Below the pieces are notes generated by a model. That model saw only the letters and a list, made by a program, of their open reading frames with translations, did not search any database and had not been told where the DNA came from. Source: Anas platyrhynchos (lineage: Eukaryota > Chordata > Aves > Anseriformes > Anatidae). Taken from it: a DNA stretch of 64,000 bases. The DNA lies in the NCBI RefSeq assembly GCF_047663525.1, contig NC_092587.1:35269001-35333000 (forward strand). The letters run 5' to 3'. The stretch's first letter is position 1. Each line of letters opens with the position of its first letter. This document shows, piece after piece, positions 24,301 through 36,681 of this stretch. Made by a program: the position numbers and the translations under genes.

Positions 24301-27300
24301 GCAGGGAGAAACTTGAAAACCTGCACCTTGCTAGTTCAGCAGCAAAACAGCAAATTCAAAAGGCTATGATTTGTAGTTTGCGTCAGTCATTTTAATCTTA
24401 TTATTTTGAAATGAATTCTGTCACTAATGTTTTTGAAATATTTGCACTTGCCACAGAACCAAATAAGTGTGGCAAATGTCTTCAGGATTGAGACCATTAG
24501 CTGATGTGGTCTATTCTGTCCTGTTTTCTAATCTGTCTGCCTGAGAAAAAGAAACACAGTAGAGATATAAAATAATAAGCTATCCAAATATCAGCATTGT
24601 GGAGCCAAATTCATCTTGGTGAATGAATCTGACCACTTATTTTACTTAGGGTGAATATTTTTGTGTGTGTGTGCCATGTTCTTTGGCTTTGTAGTCTCTC
24701 TATCCAGTGAAAAATTATTCTTTCTTGGTTTGTCACTGATAACAAAGCCAATCACACATTAGGAAATCAAGTATAATTTCTCCAAGGCTCAAGCAAGCAA
24801 CATTTTCTATAGCTTATTTCCACAGGAAAGGAACCTGCAGATAACATGGCAAAATGGTTCTTCTATTTTCCTTAATGGGAGCACTAGAAATTCTCTGCTG
24901 TGCCAGTTCCTCCTTGCGAAAATTAATGCATTTTAGGGTTGGGAGGAAAAATGTCAGCATCCTGATATTTAGTGGAATGACATTATTCTACATACTGCTA
25001 ACAAGTACATCGTATTTCTGCTGTTTATGATAAAATTGTGCTGCATGTCAACTGCAAAGCCACCTTTTGCCATTTTTAGGGAAGCAGTATACATGTACAT
25101 GGATGAGAAGAGCTGGAAGTAGTGGATGTCCCTGTGGGTGAACTGCTGGGGCTTTGGCACACTTCCGATGATAGCCTGGCAGGGTGCTGCTCTCTGTGGG
25201 CATCCCAAAAGAAGGATGGGATGAGAACGGCGTGAGAGCTGTATGGTGGCACAACTTGTGCTGTCTTATGTCTGCACGGAATTGTGGAGTCATGTTAGAG
25301 GAAGAAATTGCCACCTCTGCTTTTTATCTGAGTAACAATGCTGTCTCTTTGTCTGTGTTGGTTGTAGCAGTTCCAGCTTCCATGTGTTACACTCCCCTGC
25401 ACATCCTGGTGTGGATCCCTTCTTGGGGCCAAATTCACCTTCACATCAACATGCACAAGTCTGAGAAGAATCCCTCAGCAGGAGTTTAATGTAATGATTG
25501 AAGCAGAAGTAATTCAGATAAGGCATGCTACTGAATTGGGGCCGTAATTAAGTTGTACACAGTGCAGGAAAACATTTCTCATCATTATCCATCATCATCT
25601 TCACTCTCACTTGGAAAGTATTAAGCTACCATATTAAGTTATTTAGATTGTTAGTCAAATAAACAAGAGGCTCTGTAATTGCTGTCTTGGAGACTGGTAT
25701 TTTATCAGCCAGCAGCAGTCTTCTCATATCTTAATAAAAGCAAAGGCCACACTCAGGGGAAAATCACTATATTGAGGTGAAAGAAAATGACCCTGCTATG
25801 TTCCTAAATTTCCCCATGTCCTAGAAACTCCCAAAGAGAAGGGCTATTACACCAAAATATCACCCCATCCTCAAAATGAAGATGATCTAACTATTTTAAA
25901 AATCAATTTTAATTACTTTTTAAATTTGTTCTTTACTACACCATAATAAAATAATTACTGGAGCCATTCACTTGCTTTTCCCTGTGAATAGGGAGGGTTA
26001 GGCTTTTTGGACAATGTAGAGGTATACAGCAATTCAGATTTAGCTTGAGAAGGCAAAAGCAATTTGTTAATAGGCAGAGGAGCTTTCTTTTTCCTACAGT
26101 GATAACAGGCATGAACCTCACAAATGTACAAATGAACTAGATATGGAGCTCTAAGACCTGGGTGCCTACAAAATAAACACTGTCACCACCTAGTAAATGC
26201 AGGGAGAAGGCTGAGAACAGAGAGCAAGTTGCACAAGTTGCCTTATTTTCCTGGTGGAAAAGAGTAAAACAAATTAAAAGAAACTACCCCATCTTTTCCA
26301 TCCTCTCCATGCTTGGCTGAAGGAAGAAGGGCCATGGCTCCAGGAGCAGCCTTGTCCCTCCTGTCAACCTGGGCAGAGCAGATTGCACAGCAGCCCTGGG
26401 AGAAATGGCTTCTTCCAAGCTGCTGGAGCCAAGGGCTCTCTTGGGTGCCCTGGCACATGGCAGCGCAGCTCAGAGCTGGGCACAGCCATCGCGTTAAAAA
26501 GTGTGATCTCTGCTGCAGCTGCCACTATTGTTTACATGGGATAATAATAACAGAAAGCACTTGCAGTAAGGTTGTAGCTTTCACTGTGACTTAGCAGCTC
26601 ACTGAAAGGAGAAGCACCAGCCTGCTGTGCTAGCCAGACCCCCAAAGAACTACTGCTCTGGGTTGGTTTTCATATAAAGATTCCCACCAGTTTTCCTGCT
26701 CTGCCTTTCACTGTGCCTTAGTTTGCTGGAAGCTAGCAAGGGCTGAGGGAACATCTTTCAAGCTCTGTAATTTTTGCCCACACTGGCAATTGCTCCCAGT
26801 GCTGGGAATTCACCAAAAACTGGGATTTGCCATATAACCTGTTTCTTCATCAACTACCATGCTGTATTTTTATTCACTCAACCAAGGCAGTGTGCAGGCC
26901 TGTTAAAGGCACTGAAGTGGCAGCCACTTGTGTCCCTGCTAAACAGGTGGGATCAGCCTCGGTACCACAAGCTGATATTAGGGTTGCCAAATACATACAG
27001 AAAGAACTGTGCTAGCTTCATTTTTTTTTTTTTAACAAAGCTACAGAGGCAAAATGCTGGAAGTCAAAACTGTTCCAACCCAGCAAACTTAGCTCAAGCC
27101 TCCAAACAGCTCTATAGATTGCTACTGAGCACTGGGAAATAGTCGATTTGGAGTCAAATCAACTAAAATTTTGATCCTTGTTTCTAAAAACTGTTAGCAT
27201 AAAGCACTCAGAAACAATGGGTCATTTAGTGCAGCACCTAGCAAATTCCTACTGGGGTAAAGTTTGGTATTTTATCTTCCAAACAGTTTCACTAAGTACA

Positions 27301-27493
27301 GAAAAGCAGCTGGAGAGATTTTCCTACAGAGGGGAAGACGATTTTTCCATATATTAATGAGAAAATAGGATTCTCACTATGGTATTACCATTGCCATAGA
27401 AAAGTTCTAATGCCCAAGGCTGTGGGAATTAAGTGGACTCTTTGGTCTGCTTGAAGTTAAAGCTGAAACATCTCTTTCTATCCTCATTTACGG

Positions 27494-28559
27494 TGTACTG
27501 GATTTACTTGGCAAGGTTTTGTTAGCAGGGGGCTGCAGGGATGGTCTCTGTGAGCAGAACCCAACAGCTGCCCCATGTCAGATCAGAGCCAGCTCCAGGT
27601 GGCTCCAAAAGGGACCTGCTGCTGGCCAGAGCTGAGCCAGGGAGCAATGCTGGGTGGGTCTCTGGGAGAGCAGATTGAAGAAAGGGGAAAAAAAAAAAGT
27701 GCAGCACAACAGCAGATGGGAGAGAGGAGTGAGAAAATGTGAGAGAAGCAGCCCTGCAGCCCCCAAGGCCAGTGCAGCAGGAGGGCAGGAGGTGCTGCAG
27801 GCACACAGCAGCAGTTCCCCTGCGGCCTGTGGAGAGGCCCCTGGTGGAGCAGGCTGTCCCCCTGCAGCCCATGGGTCCCACATGGAGCAGATCTCCACGC
27901 TGCAGCCCCCCCATGGGTGGAGGAGCCCCCGGTGGAGCAGGTGGCTGTGGCCTGGAGGAGGCTGCGGCCCATGGGGAGGCCCTGCAGGATCAGGGAGGGG
28001 GTCTGGGGAATACTGATGCCCGTGGGGGACCCGTGCTGGAGCAGTTTGCTCCTGGGGGATGGAGCCCGTGGGATGGAGCCGTGTGGGAGCAGTGCTTGGA
28101 GAGCTGCTGCCTGTGGGCAGCCCCCACAGGCTCAGTTCGGGAAGGATGGCATCCCTGGGAGGGACCCCACGGGGAGCAGGGGCAGAGAGGGACCGTGAAG
28201 GAGCTGTGGAAGCAAAGTATTAAGGTCTGACCACAGCCCCCATTCCCCATTCTCCTGCGCTGCTTGGAAGGAGGAGGTAGAAGAGGATGGATGAGGGGGG
28301 ATGGTGTTTTTAGTTTGCTTTTAGTTTCTTACTGCTCTAGCTTGTTAGTAATAGGTAATAAATTACATTTGCCTTCTTGTACTGACTGTTTTGCCTGTGA
28401 CTATAATTGTTGAGTGATCTCCATGTCCTTATCTCAACCTATAGGATTTTTCCATAGTATTTTTTCTTTTTTTTTTTTTTTTTCTTTGAGTAGGGTGGTG
28501 AGGGAATGAGAGCATGGCTGTGATGGAGTTCAGCTGCCCAGCAGGTTGAAACCACCACA
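27494..28559 (+). mobile_element. GC-rich solo LTR, copy A
   Basis: One of three related elements in the window. It begins TGTACTGGATTTACTTGGCA and ends AAACCACCACA. A GC-rich middle (27760-28210) made of GGAGCAG/CCCATGG-type blocks is followed by an AT-richer end with TTGTTGAGTGATCTCC and a T-run (28469-28485). The ends resemble avian ERVL LTRs. Long open frames on both strands in the middle arise from GC-richness and are not genes. No matching target-site duplication is seen. Confidence 0.8.
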
Positions 28560-31500
28560 ATGGGGACAGCTGCGGTAACGGTGAGGCAGCACCACCAGCC
28601 TCCTTGCCCAGCACCCTGTGGCAGCGCTGGTGTAGGCAGAGGCAAAGCTGCCACAGCTGAACACACGCATGCACAAAAGGCTTTGGGGGAAAATGCAGAT
28701 CCCTTCTGGATCCTAAATTTAGCGTTTCTAAATAAAAAGGATTTATACGGTGGCGCCTCCTTTCTCCTCTAAGACGTAGCTCCCAACAGATGGTGAGGAA
28801 CAGCCTGGAATAACAGCGTACCCCGCTACATTGCTAGATGCCTTTTCACAGCACAACTCTCTGGGCTGCATCCTTACCACTTACAGCTACAGAGTGGTAA
28901 TTTTAGTTGCTCACGTCATTTTTGCCAAAATGTGATTTCAGCTGGAGACACTTTCTTCAGAACAGCCAGATGTATGGGTTTCTACAAGGCTGCCTGTTGG
29001 TAAGAAGCGAGGGGCTACAGCTCAGCAGGGTCACAGCAGGCTCAGGTTTGTGATTTACCTACAGAGAACAAAATAATGTTCCAGGAAGTGACATGCCTGC
29101 CAAACATTTCATTAACAGAATGGATAAAACCCTTGAAAACTAGTTGGAGTGAGTAAAATGCCTTCCAAAGGCTAACCACCCATCAGGTTGTCCATAGTGA
29201 GCCCATGTCATCAGCTAGGAGACACAAACCCACCTTTTCCCTTGTCAGCAGAAGGCCATACATGTCACTGAAAAAGCAGTTAGTGAACGTCTTCCTTTTG
29301 CTCTCTTGTACCTTGACTGATAGATTAAGCTGGCAGAATTGATATATCTATACAATTAACCATACTGAAATAAAACCTCCAACATTTATTTATTGAATTA
29401 AGCAGACTGAAAAGGTTTTTCCTTTTGGTTGTGAAAAACAGATATATTTGGGGCTCAGTTTCCCTTTGAATAGTGCCTTGTATTCTGATGGCATTATACA
29501 TTATAGCTCTTCCTTGGGTGCAAAGACGTTTTCCCTTTACATTTAGGATGATACCACTTTTCTAACCACTCAAGGATCCAGTCGATTAGTGTATTATTTT
29601 AGATAGCTGGTTTCTTAACAGCATTTGCTCCCTCAGCTTTGCAGATGAAGTTTGTTCCTTGAGATGCCCCACTACTGTATGATGCAAGTAGGTCTTTGGC
29701 CTGGCTCAGGAGCCCTGAAAACTGAAACTTCACCTTTAATACTTTACTCTGAAATGAGCTATGCTTTCCCTGATAGTTTTCTAATAACTGATGGGAAAGG
29801 ACTTATACATCTCTTTTTTTCCCCAAACGAGCAAGAACTGCTCGTGGTAACTGATAGATTTGGCTTAACAAACTGAATGCTAATGATTCTATATCACAAA
29901 TTAAGTGGAACAAATCAAGGATGTTTGGGCTAGCCCGTAATTCTCCTCAGCAAAGGAAGAGCATCCAGAAGTACCCAATTTATGAAAGAGAAGAGACTGC
30001 ATACCGAGAAGCGAATTCACTCCTCCTTCATCATGAAGCCCTGATAGTCAGAGAAGGAATTTCTGCAAGGTAAATATAAGAGGATCTGGGCAATGCTATA
30101 ATTTGGAGGTTCTTTACAAAAATTATTTACCTCATGTATTTATTTGTAACTAGACTCAGACATAACAAATCACGCTAAAGATTTATTCTGCATGTTTATT
30201 TTTTATTTTTTTTCCATTTCTTGACAATAATGATAATTGATAATGAGGAATTCTGTAGCAGGCTAACAAATGCAAATAAGATGCATTTTCAAGAAAAAAT
30301 GATAAGGAGTGAAAAAATTATAAGATGATAAGAAGTAAGCAAGCTGGAATACTCCAGAAGAAAAAAAAAAAAAGGGGGGCGGGTGGGTAGAGGGAGGGGA
30401 GTAAATGGGTTATAGCCCATGTTAATTGCAGCCAGAGCTACATCAGGGAAAACCTAAAGATCAAAAGTAGTAGCATACATAAGGAAAATCCATATCTTAC
30501 CAGGATGGATCAGCAGCTTCAGAATGATCAGTTAACGTTTTAAATTTCAGTTTATGAAATGTTGACAATTAAGCTGTTTTTTCCCTGCCAGGATGTCAAA
30601 TGCTGCTCCTTGGAGGCCTGGCTCATTAGATAATTATGTAAGCCAGTCAGTCTCAGAGAAATTTCAATCTTGAAATAAGCTTGGAGCTCAGCAGAGACAT
30701 TAGCTGTTATTGGAGTAGGACTTTTGGTTTGATTTTTCACTAATTCGCTGAACACAATAAGAAATTGGTGGCCTTCTCCTTTGCAGCTTTTATTACGCTC
30801 CCAGTTGGCACCAAGTAATAAGTGACTGTGCATATGCCTTCTGATCTCTTCAGATTCCCTTTATTGTTTATATGCATGCTGGGAGCCTATCCATGGGCAT
30901 CCCAAAACAAAAGCAAGGAAGATGAGCAGTGACAGACTACCAGCTCTAGCAATCTGCTTGCTAATAGTATTTTCAGATTATTATCATTTGGTTGCATTGA
31001 TTTAAAATAATGTCTGTAGTAAAGGGCTACAAAAAGGAAAACATTTTATATGACCAAAAAGGAACTGGTTTCCTTCTGAACTGTTTGCCGGCTCTTGCTT
31101 TGTCAGTGCTGGTTTACCAGTGACCTTCTACAACACGCCAAGAGTCCTTTCTCCCTCAGTAGCCAGCTTGAACTTGCTGCTGACATTGCAGCCTCACAGG
31201 GGACCTACACTATTACAGAGCAACACTTGAGAAAGTCTCCAAAAATAGTCTAAATCCACCCGTTCAAAAGAGATCAGCATCAACACTTTGGACGTTTCCA
31301 CAAAAGCAGGTTCCTTAGTTTCTGAATGCCTATGGTTCCTATGTGTGTGTTTAGGGATGGGTGGTGTGGGCTATCTAGGGTACGAATTTAACCCAGACTG
31401 TTGAGGCTCTGAGCCTGCAAATGCTTAATAGCAGACACAACTTCATTTTTGAGCAGTTAGGTACCTGCAAACACAATGACTGCAATGACAAACACCGTAA

Positions 31501-34500
31501 TGATAAACACCGGTTACAAGACTTTCCCCTCCATTCAGGCTACCTGCAGAAATAATTTGCAAAGGTCTTTGTCTCAGCTTTGTAGGCAGCACATGACACT
31601 CTCCTAAAACTGTGGGGGCAAACTGTGCTGGCTAATGGCTGAGTTTGCAGATACCCCCATCCTACCTGGAAGGTGTGCCGTCCGCATCTCTCTGCGCCCT
31701 TGTCCTCATTTCGATCCACTCAACATATGCAAATGAGCAAAATGTGCCCCCTGCATAAAAATGAACGATTCCTGAAATGTCTGGACAGCCTCTAACTTCG
31801 AGAAAACATAGCAGTTCTCTCTAATATTGAAATAGCACTCTTCCTCTTCTGCCTGGCCTGCAGGAATTTACTGAACTGCTCTATAAACAAGACCTAACTA
31901 TGGATGTTTATTCTGCTCTCTCTTCCCTCCCTTCCTGGAAAGCACACTGAAAGAAGGACATTCAAAAAAGGACATTCAAAAATAAGAGTTGAAGGAAATT
32001 AAAAAAAAAAAAGTTGAACAGTGTTAAACAGTTCTATGTTATCTTTAAGAAACTGGAAACAGCAAAAGACAAGTATTAGCCACACACACCTATGTGTATA
32101 TATATGTAGCAATTATTTTAAAATTAAATTAGTCCCTTCCCCATTGTTATCCTACAGTATGTTGAAAACAACATGACGTTATTACTGGTCAGAAATTGAA
32201 AAGCAGGCAGATTGTCTTCCTCCTAGTGCCAGTTGTACCAGCTGTGCAAGTGGGCTTTCTGTAATCCCGCATCAAGATAATGCACTTCTAATCTTACCCT
32301 TTAAATGTGACTCCTGAAAAAGGACACTGCATCCCTTCTCTGCCACTGCATTTTCTGCAAATCACTGGGTTCTTCCTTTCATGCTTCAAAACTGCTGTGC
32401 TGTCCTGAAAGAGCCTTGCATTCACATGATCTTAATTTTCTAACAAAAACTATCATTATTTTACAGCTTCAGAATCAAACACAAAATTGCCTCTCATGTA
32501 TAACAGAATTATCTAAGCAGAAGAATATCCCTCCAAATCTGAAAACTAATTATAACGCCTTCTTTCATATGCTTGAAACATTGACCCTTATAACTTGGTG
32601 CTAGGATCTTGTTGCTCCTGTTAAATTGGGATTGCCTCAGGAGAGATTCAGTCCCACACGTGGTCTATAGTTCTCAATCACAGGATTAGTCACACTGACT
32701 TATTCTATTTCTTACCTGTGTAAAGACAGTAAGATCAAGCTACTGATTTGATTTTTAACCTGGATGGACAACAGTCATATTTTGGGTATTCCAAAATCCT
32801 TTCTGCCTTTGTATCTATGCCATCTCTGAATCTGTGTTTTGGACATGCTTACACCCTTGCTGAACTGTGTGCATAGGGAGTAGTCACAGACAAGGTCTAC
32901 AAGGTCTATCATCACTGCTGGTAGCCTTGAAATGACGATGGTCCTCAGCCCCTGGCTCCCTGGGTTGCTCCTGTCCGGCTTATTCCTTATAGTAACATGC
33001 ATCACCCCAACACCTCTTAAGGTCTGAGCCTCTAAATGGTACACAGGTGGGCAAGAGGAAAGTATTTTCAGTTTTGAAAGCCCTTTGAAGCACTTCCTAA
33101 TCCCTCGTGAGAAGGACACCAGAACAGCCTTGTTTCAGTTTGACAGACGAAGAAAATGTGACCAGGGATTTTTACTGAAATTTGCAGAAGTCCGTTCAGG
33201 TTTGGGAGTGAAAGTTCCTCCTTTCATTCTTGTGACGGATCGTGTCTAAAATGCTGCTTTCCTCTGCCAAAAACTGAAGTTGAGTTAAATTAAGGAGTGT
33301 GTGATACGAGTGCATTATTTTTAGAACCCCAGCCGTAAACGCTGCACAAACCAAACAGGCCCAGGGTTGTTTCCTCAGCGCTTTCTGTTGTCAAATCAGG
33401 CAGACAAGGCGGCTGCTTGTACGGGAGACTGGGCCCGGTATAGCAGGAGCACTGCTGCATTCAGCTGTTTTCACATGTCAGGGACTTCCCAAAACACCTT
33501 TTAAAATGTAAGGTGATGTTGATTCTGGAGGCCAGCGGCATGGCAGAGCCCAGACACCAGGGCCACCAGCAGTGTTGCTGGCAGAAAATACGGCTAAGGC
33601 CTTCTCACATAAAATTTTGTCTGAAAACAGGCTGCAATTTTCTGACATGCAACCAAGCACAAGGGGATCTACGAAGCAAGATACAAGTCAATGGCTAGGG
33701 GTGGTTGAGACCACTGGTCCCAAGGATGGCGTTTCCTGACCTGCTTTGCCTCGACAGAGGTGGCACAGGGTATAAGGGAAGCGGAGCGGTGCCTTGCCAG
33801 GGGTTTAGCGGGGAGGAGCTGCCATTACTCAGAAATCCTGCTTAATTCCTTGAACTGCCTTGTTGACACGGCCTCCAGAAGAGTACACACAACATTGCCT
33901 TTGGAAGTAAGCCAGCTCCTCGCTGGGAGCCGAAGGAGAAGTGCCTCCCGTGAACGTGCTGCCAGATCTGCAGCGAGTGCTGGGATGACAGCAGGGTCTG
34001 ACATGCCGGTGGGGCACGGAGTGCACCCGTACCCACTTGGTGCTGGCTGGGTGCCCTGGCCCAAGACGGAGGAGCCCTGAGTGATTTCTGTGAGGTTTTT
34101 AGTCTCCCAGGCTGTGAACAGGCCATTTTCTGTACATGCAATATATGCTATTCTTCCCCCTGAGCTGATGAGGAATGCTGGAGCCCTGGCCGGATGCACA
34201 GGAGCTGGAGGCCCCTTCAGGGCAGCAGGAAAATGGAAATTCAGCAATAAAAGGGATGCGGGAGCCTTCACAGAGAGCTAGGGCTGCTGCTGGGTAGCAC
34301 TGGACACGTGTGTGTATGCAGGCATGCGCGCACGTCCCTGGGTTTTCCTTGGGGGGATGCTTCATCCAGCCAGAGAAACCAGAACAAGCACTGCTAGTGA
34401 GCCCATGGCTGGGCTGGTGTGGACAGAGGCCAAAAATAATAAACAGAAGGCAGCAGGGTCCCTTCTGAACAGAGCTGGGACACTGGGGCTTTTTGCAAAC

Positions 34501-36591
34501 CCTTCATAGGGGATGTAGCTGCAGGCACTGTACTCCTAGGCCATGAGCAAATTCAGAAATGCAGAGGCAGCCAAAGGAATTAAAGGGAAAAGTGCCTGGC
34601 AAGAGGACAACTTCTCTAGGTGCTTATGGAGGAGAAAACATGCCAATGGAGGGAGCAGGGAAAGAGGCAGGGGGGCCTGAAGGCAGAGCAGACACAGCAA
34701 CTGAGCAAGGTAGCAAAGGTAAAACGCTGTAAAGAAGACAGAAGGAAGGACTGAAATGTTCTTCGAAATAGGATAAAGAGGAATAGAAGAGCAGTACATG
34801 GAGCCCTGAGCAAAGTGATCTCTGACCCTTTTTGTATAGGGATATTTTGCATTGCAGTGAGTCCAGGGACACCTATAAAATCTTGAAACAAGTGCAAGGT
34901 GGGAAAAATGCATCCCTGCTTCTTCAGACAGTATGGATCTAGAGAAGGTAGAAAATGAGAAATAACATGAAAGAGAAGTTGTATCAACAGAATTAACAGT
35001 CTTGATAAAGGCTGGTATTTTGAAAGTTGCCTCAGGGGGTTGTGTTTACAAGTATTTCCTGATACAAAGGGAAGAGACTAAATAAATGGATTTGTTGGGT
35101 GTGGGGGACGAGGGAGACTATTATAAAGTTAACACATTGTGTTCCTTAAATGTATAAGGGAGGCTTATTCCTAAACTGTGCTGTATTTCCAAGGCAGAAA
35201 TGGGACAGAGCAGCTGCAGTCCTGGAAGAAGCAGGAAGACTCGTGAGTCAGCTCTAACACTTACATGTCAGGAAAAAATGCATCGTGTTTTCCATCCCAG
35301 TGTGAATCTTTGGGAAGGAATGATAGAGGAGGAAATGTCTTATGCTTTGGGGTCCTGATAAAATTACAGGATTGATGGATGATGAGGACTTCCATTGTGA
35401 AGGCCAGATTTTAGGTATGGAGGCCTAGTCTGAGGCACTTTGTAAATGAGATAAAGGAAGGTAAGATGCGGGCTACCAGGGATCAGCCACTTTGGCTTCA
35501 TGAGTCAGCCGTACACTTGGACTGCTTTAGTCTTCCTGGACAGTATTTTCAACATCCTAAAGGGAAGAAATTGGCTACCGACAGCTGTTTATTCAGAAAG
35601 TAAAAGCAAAGCATAATCTAAGAAGAGAGCGAGATTCTCTGGAGTCCTGCATGTTTTGGCTTCCCTCTATGCACGAGGGTCAGGACCATTGCAACAGACA
35701 GCAGGCATAGGCTGCTGCTTCCACAAGAGCATGGCCAGGTTGGTCAACTAGTTGCCTCGTACGGGACTTGTGGGAGCAGTGGTATAAGGCAGTGAGTGCT
35801 AAATCACTGTCATATCAGGAAAAAATCCACTGCATTTATAGAAGATACAAAATGAGCGTGCTGTGCAATGCCTACTTCAGTCAAGAGGCTTTCCAGTGCT
35901 AGGACGGACAACATTTGGCTTCGTGAGGTTCAGAAATTTCTTGAATACAGTTCCCTCAGTGAAGTGAAGTGAGAGTACCAACCGCTCCTAGGAAACTTTG
36001 CTGATAAGATTTGTTGTTCCAGTGTAAATGGGTCAAGAACTATAATTTTCTCTTTGACTTTGTGTAAAACAGAACTGAATTTATGTTGGAAAGGTGGAGA
36101 ATCTTTATTTTTGGAGACTGTAAACAACAGATGAGAAAAGTACCTGACAGCTGTTATTTAACAGAGCTGCTTTTCCCTTGGGCTGGTCTTGCAAGAAGAC
36201 CACTCAAGGTCCATTCCCAAATGCAAAATATCATATTCTGTACTTAATTTTCACTTAATGTCAAGGATTATACTCTCTTTTTCCCCAACATTTCAAATAG
36301 AGTATAAGAATTTTATGATTGGAGGTTAATTGCTTTTTTTTATGATCAAATCAGCAATTAATCTATAAGAATAACAATTTCCTTGCATCAGCCACAAACT
36401 CTCCTCTCATTTCATGCTTAGCAAAAACCCAAGCATTCTTAATGGTGTAAATGTTATTGCTAATGAAAATAGTGTATTATGGGCTCATCAACTGTATCCA
36501 GGGTGCAGATTTTGTCATGATTTCTCTGCTGTTCCACTACTGTCAGGACCATTTCTTCGGACTGTGCGCTTAGTCACATGGTCTGAACTTG
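28560..36591. other. Intergenic, no gene recognised
   Basis: Contains the A13/G4 motif at 30.4 kb. Overlapping frames of 60-150 codons near 33.8-34.9 kb on both strands lack recognisable domains or convincing splice structure. Confidence 0.6.
30361..30399. repeat. A13 tract followed by a G-quadruplex motif
   Basis: Thirteen As are followed by GGGGGGCGGGTGGG (30374-30387), TAGA, then GGGAGGGG (30392-30399). Four or more G runs of at least three, with loops of one to four bases, fit the G4 consensus on the plus strand. Confidence 0.9.
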
Positions 36592-36681
36592 GGTAGACCT
36601 GTGCGGTGTCAAGAGTTGGACTTGATGATCCTTAAGGGTCCCTTCCAACTCAGGATATTCTATGATTCTATGATTCTGTCA
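36592..36681 (+). mobile_element. Short CR1 3' tail
   Basis: About 90 bases: AGAGTTGGACTTGATGATCC, GGGTCCCTTCCAACTCAGGA and TATTCTATGATTCTATGATT, the standard CR1 3' end with two octamer repeats. It is strongly 5'-truncated. Confidence 0.9.

Larger units (their letters stand above)
17969..27493. other. Intergenic, no gene recognised
   Basis: AT-rich, with the 19-base tandem unit at 19.1 kb, the AAAAT microsatellite at 21.1 kb and a C tract at 21.3 kb. No exon or dispersed element identified by eye. Confidence 0.6.

Noticed and set aside
33825..34271. 148-codon minus-strand frame with overlapping frames on both strands
   Set aside because: No domain, no splice context, and mutual overlap of unrelated frames.
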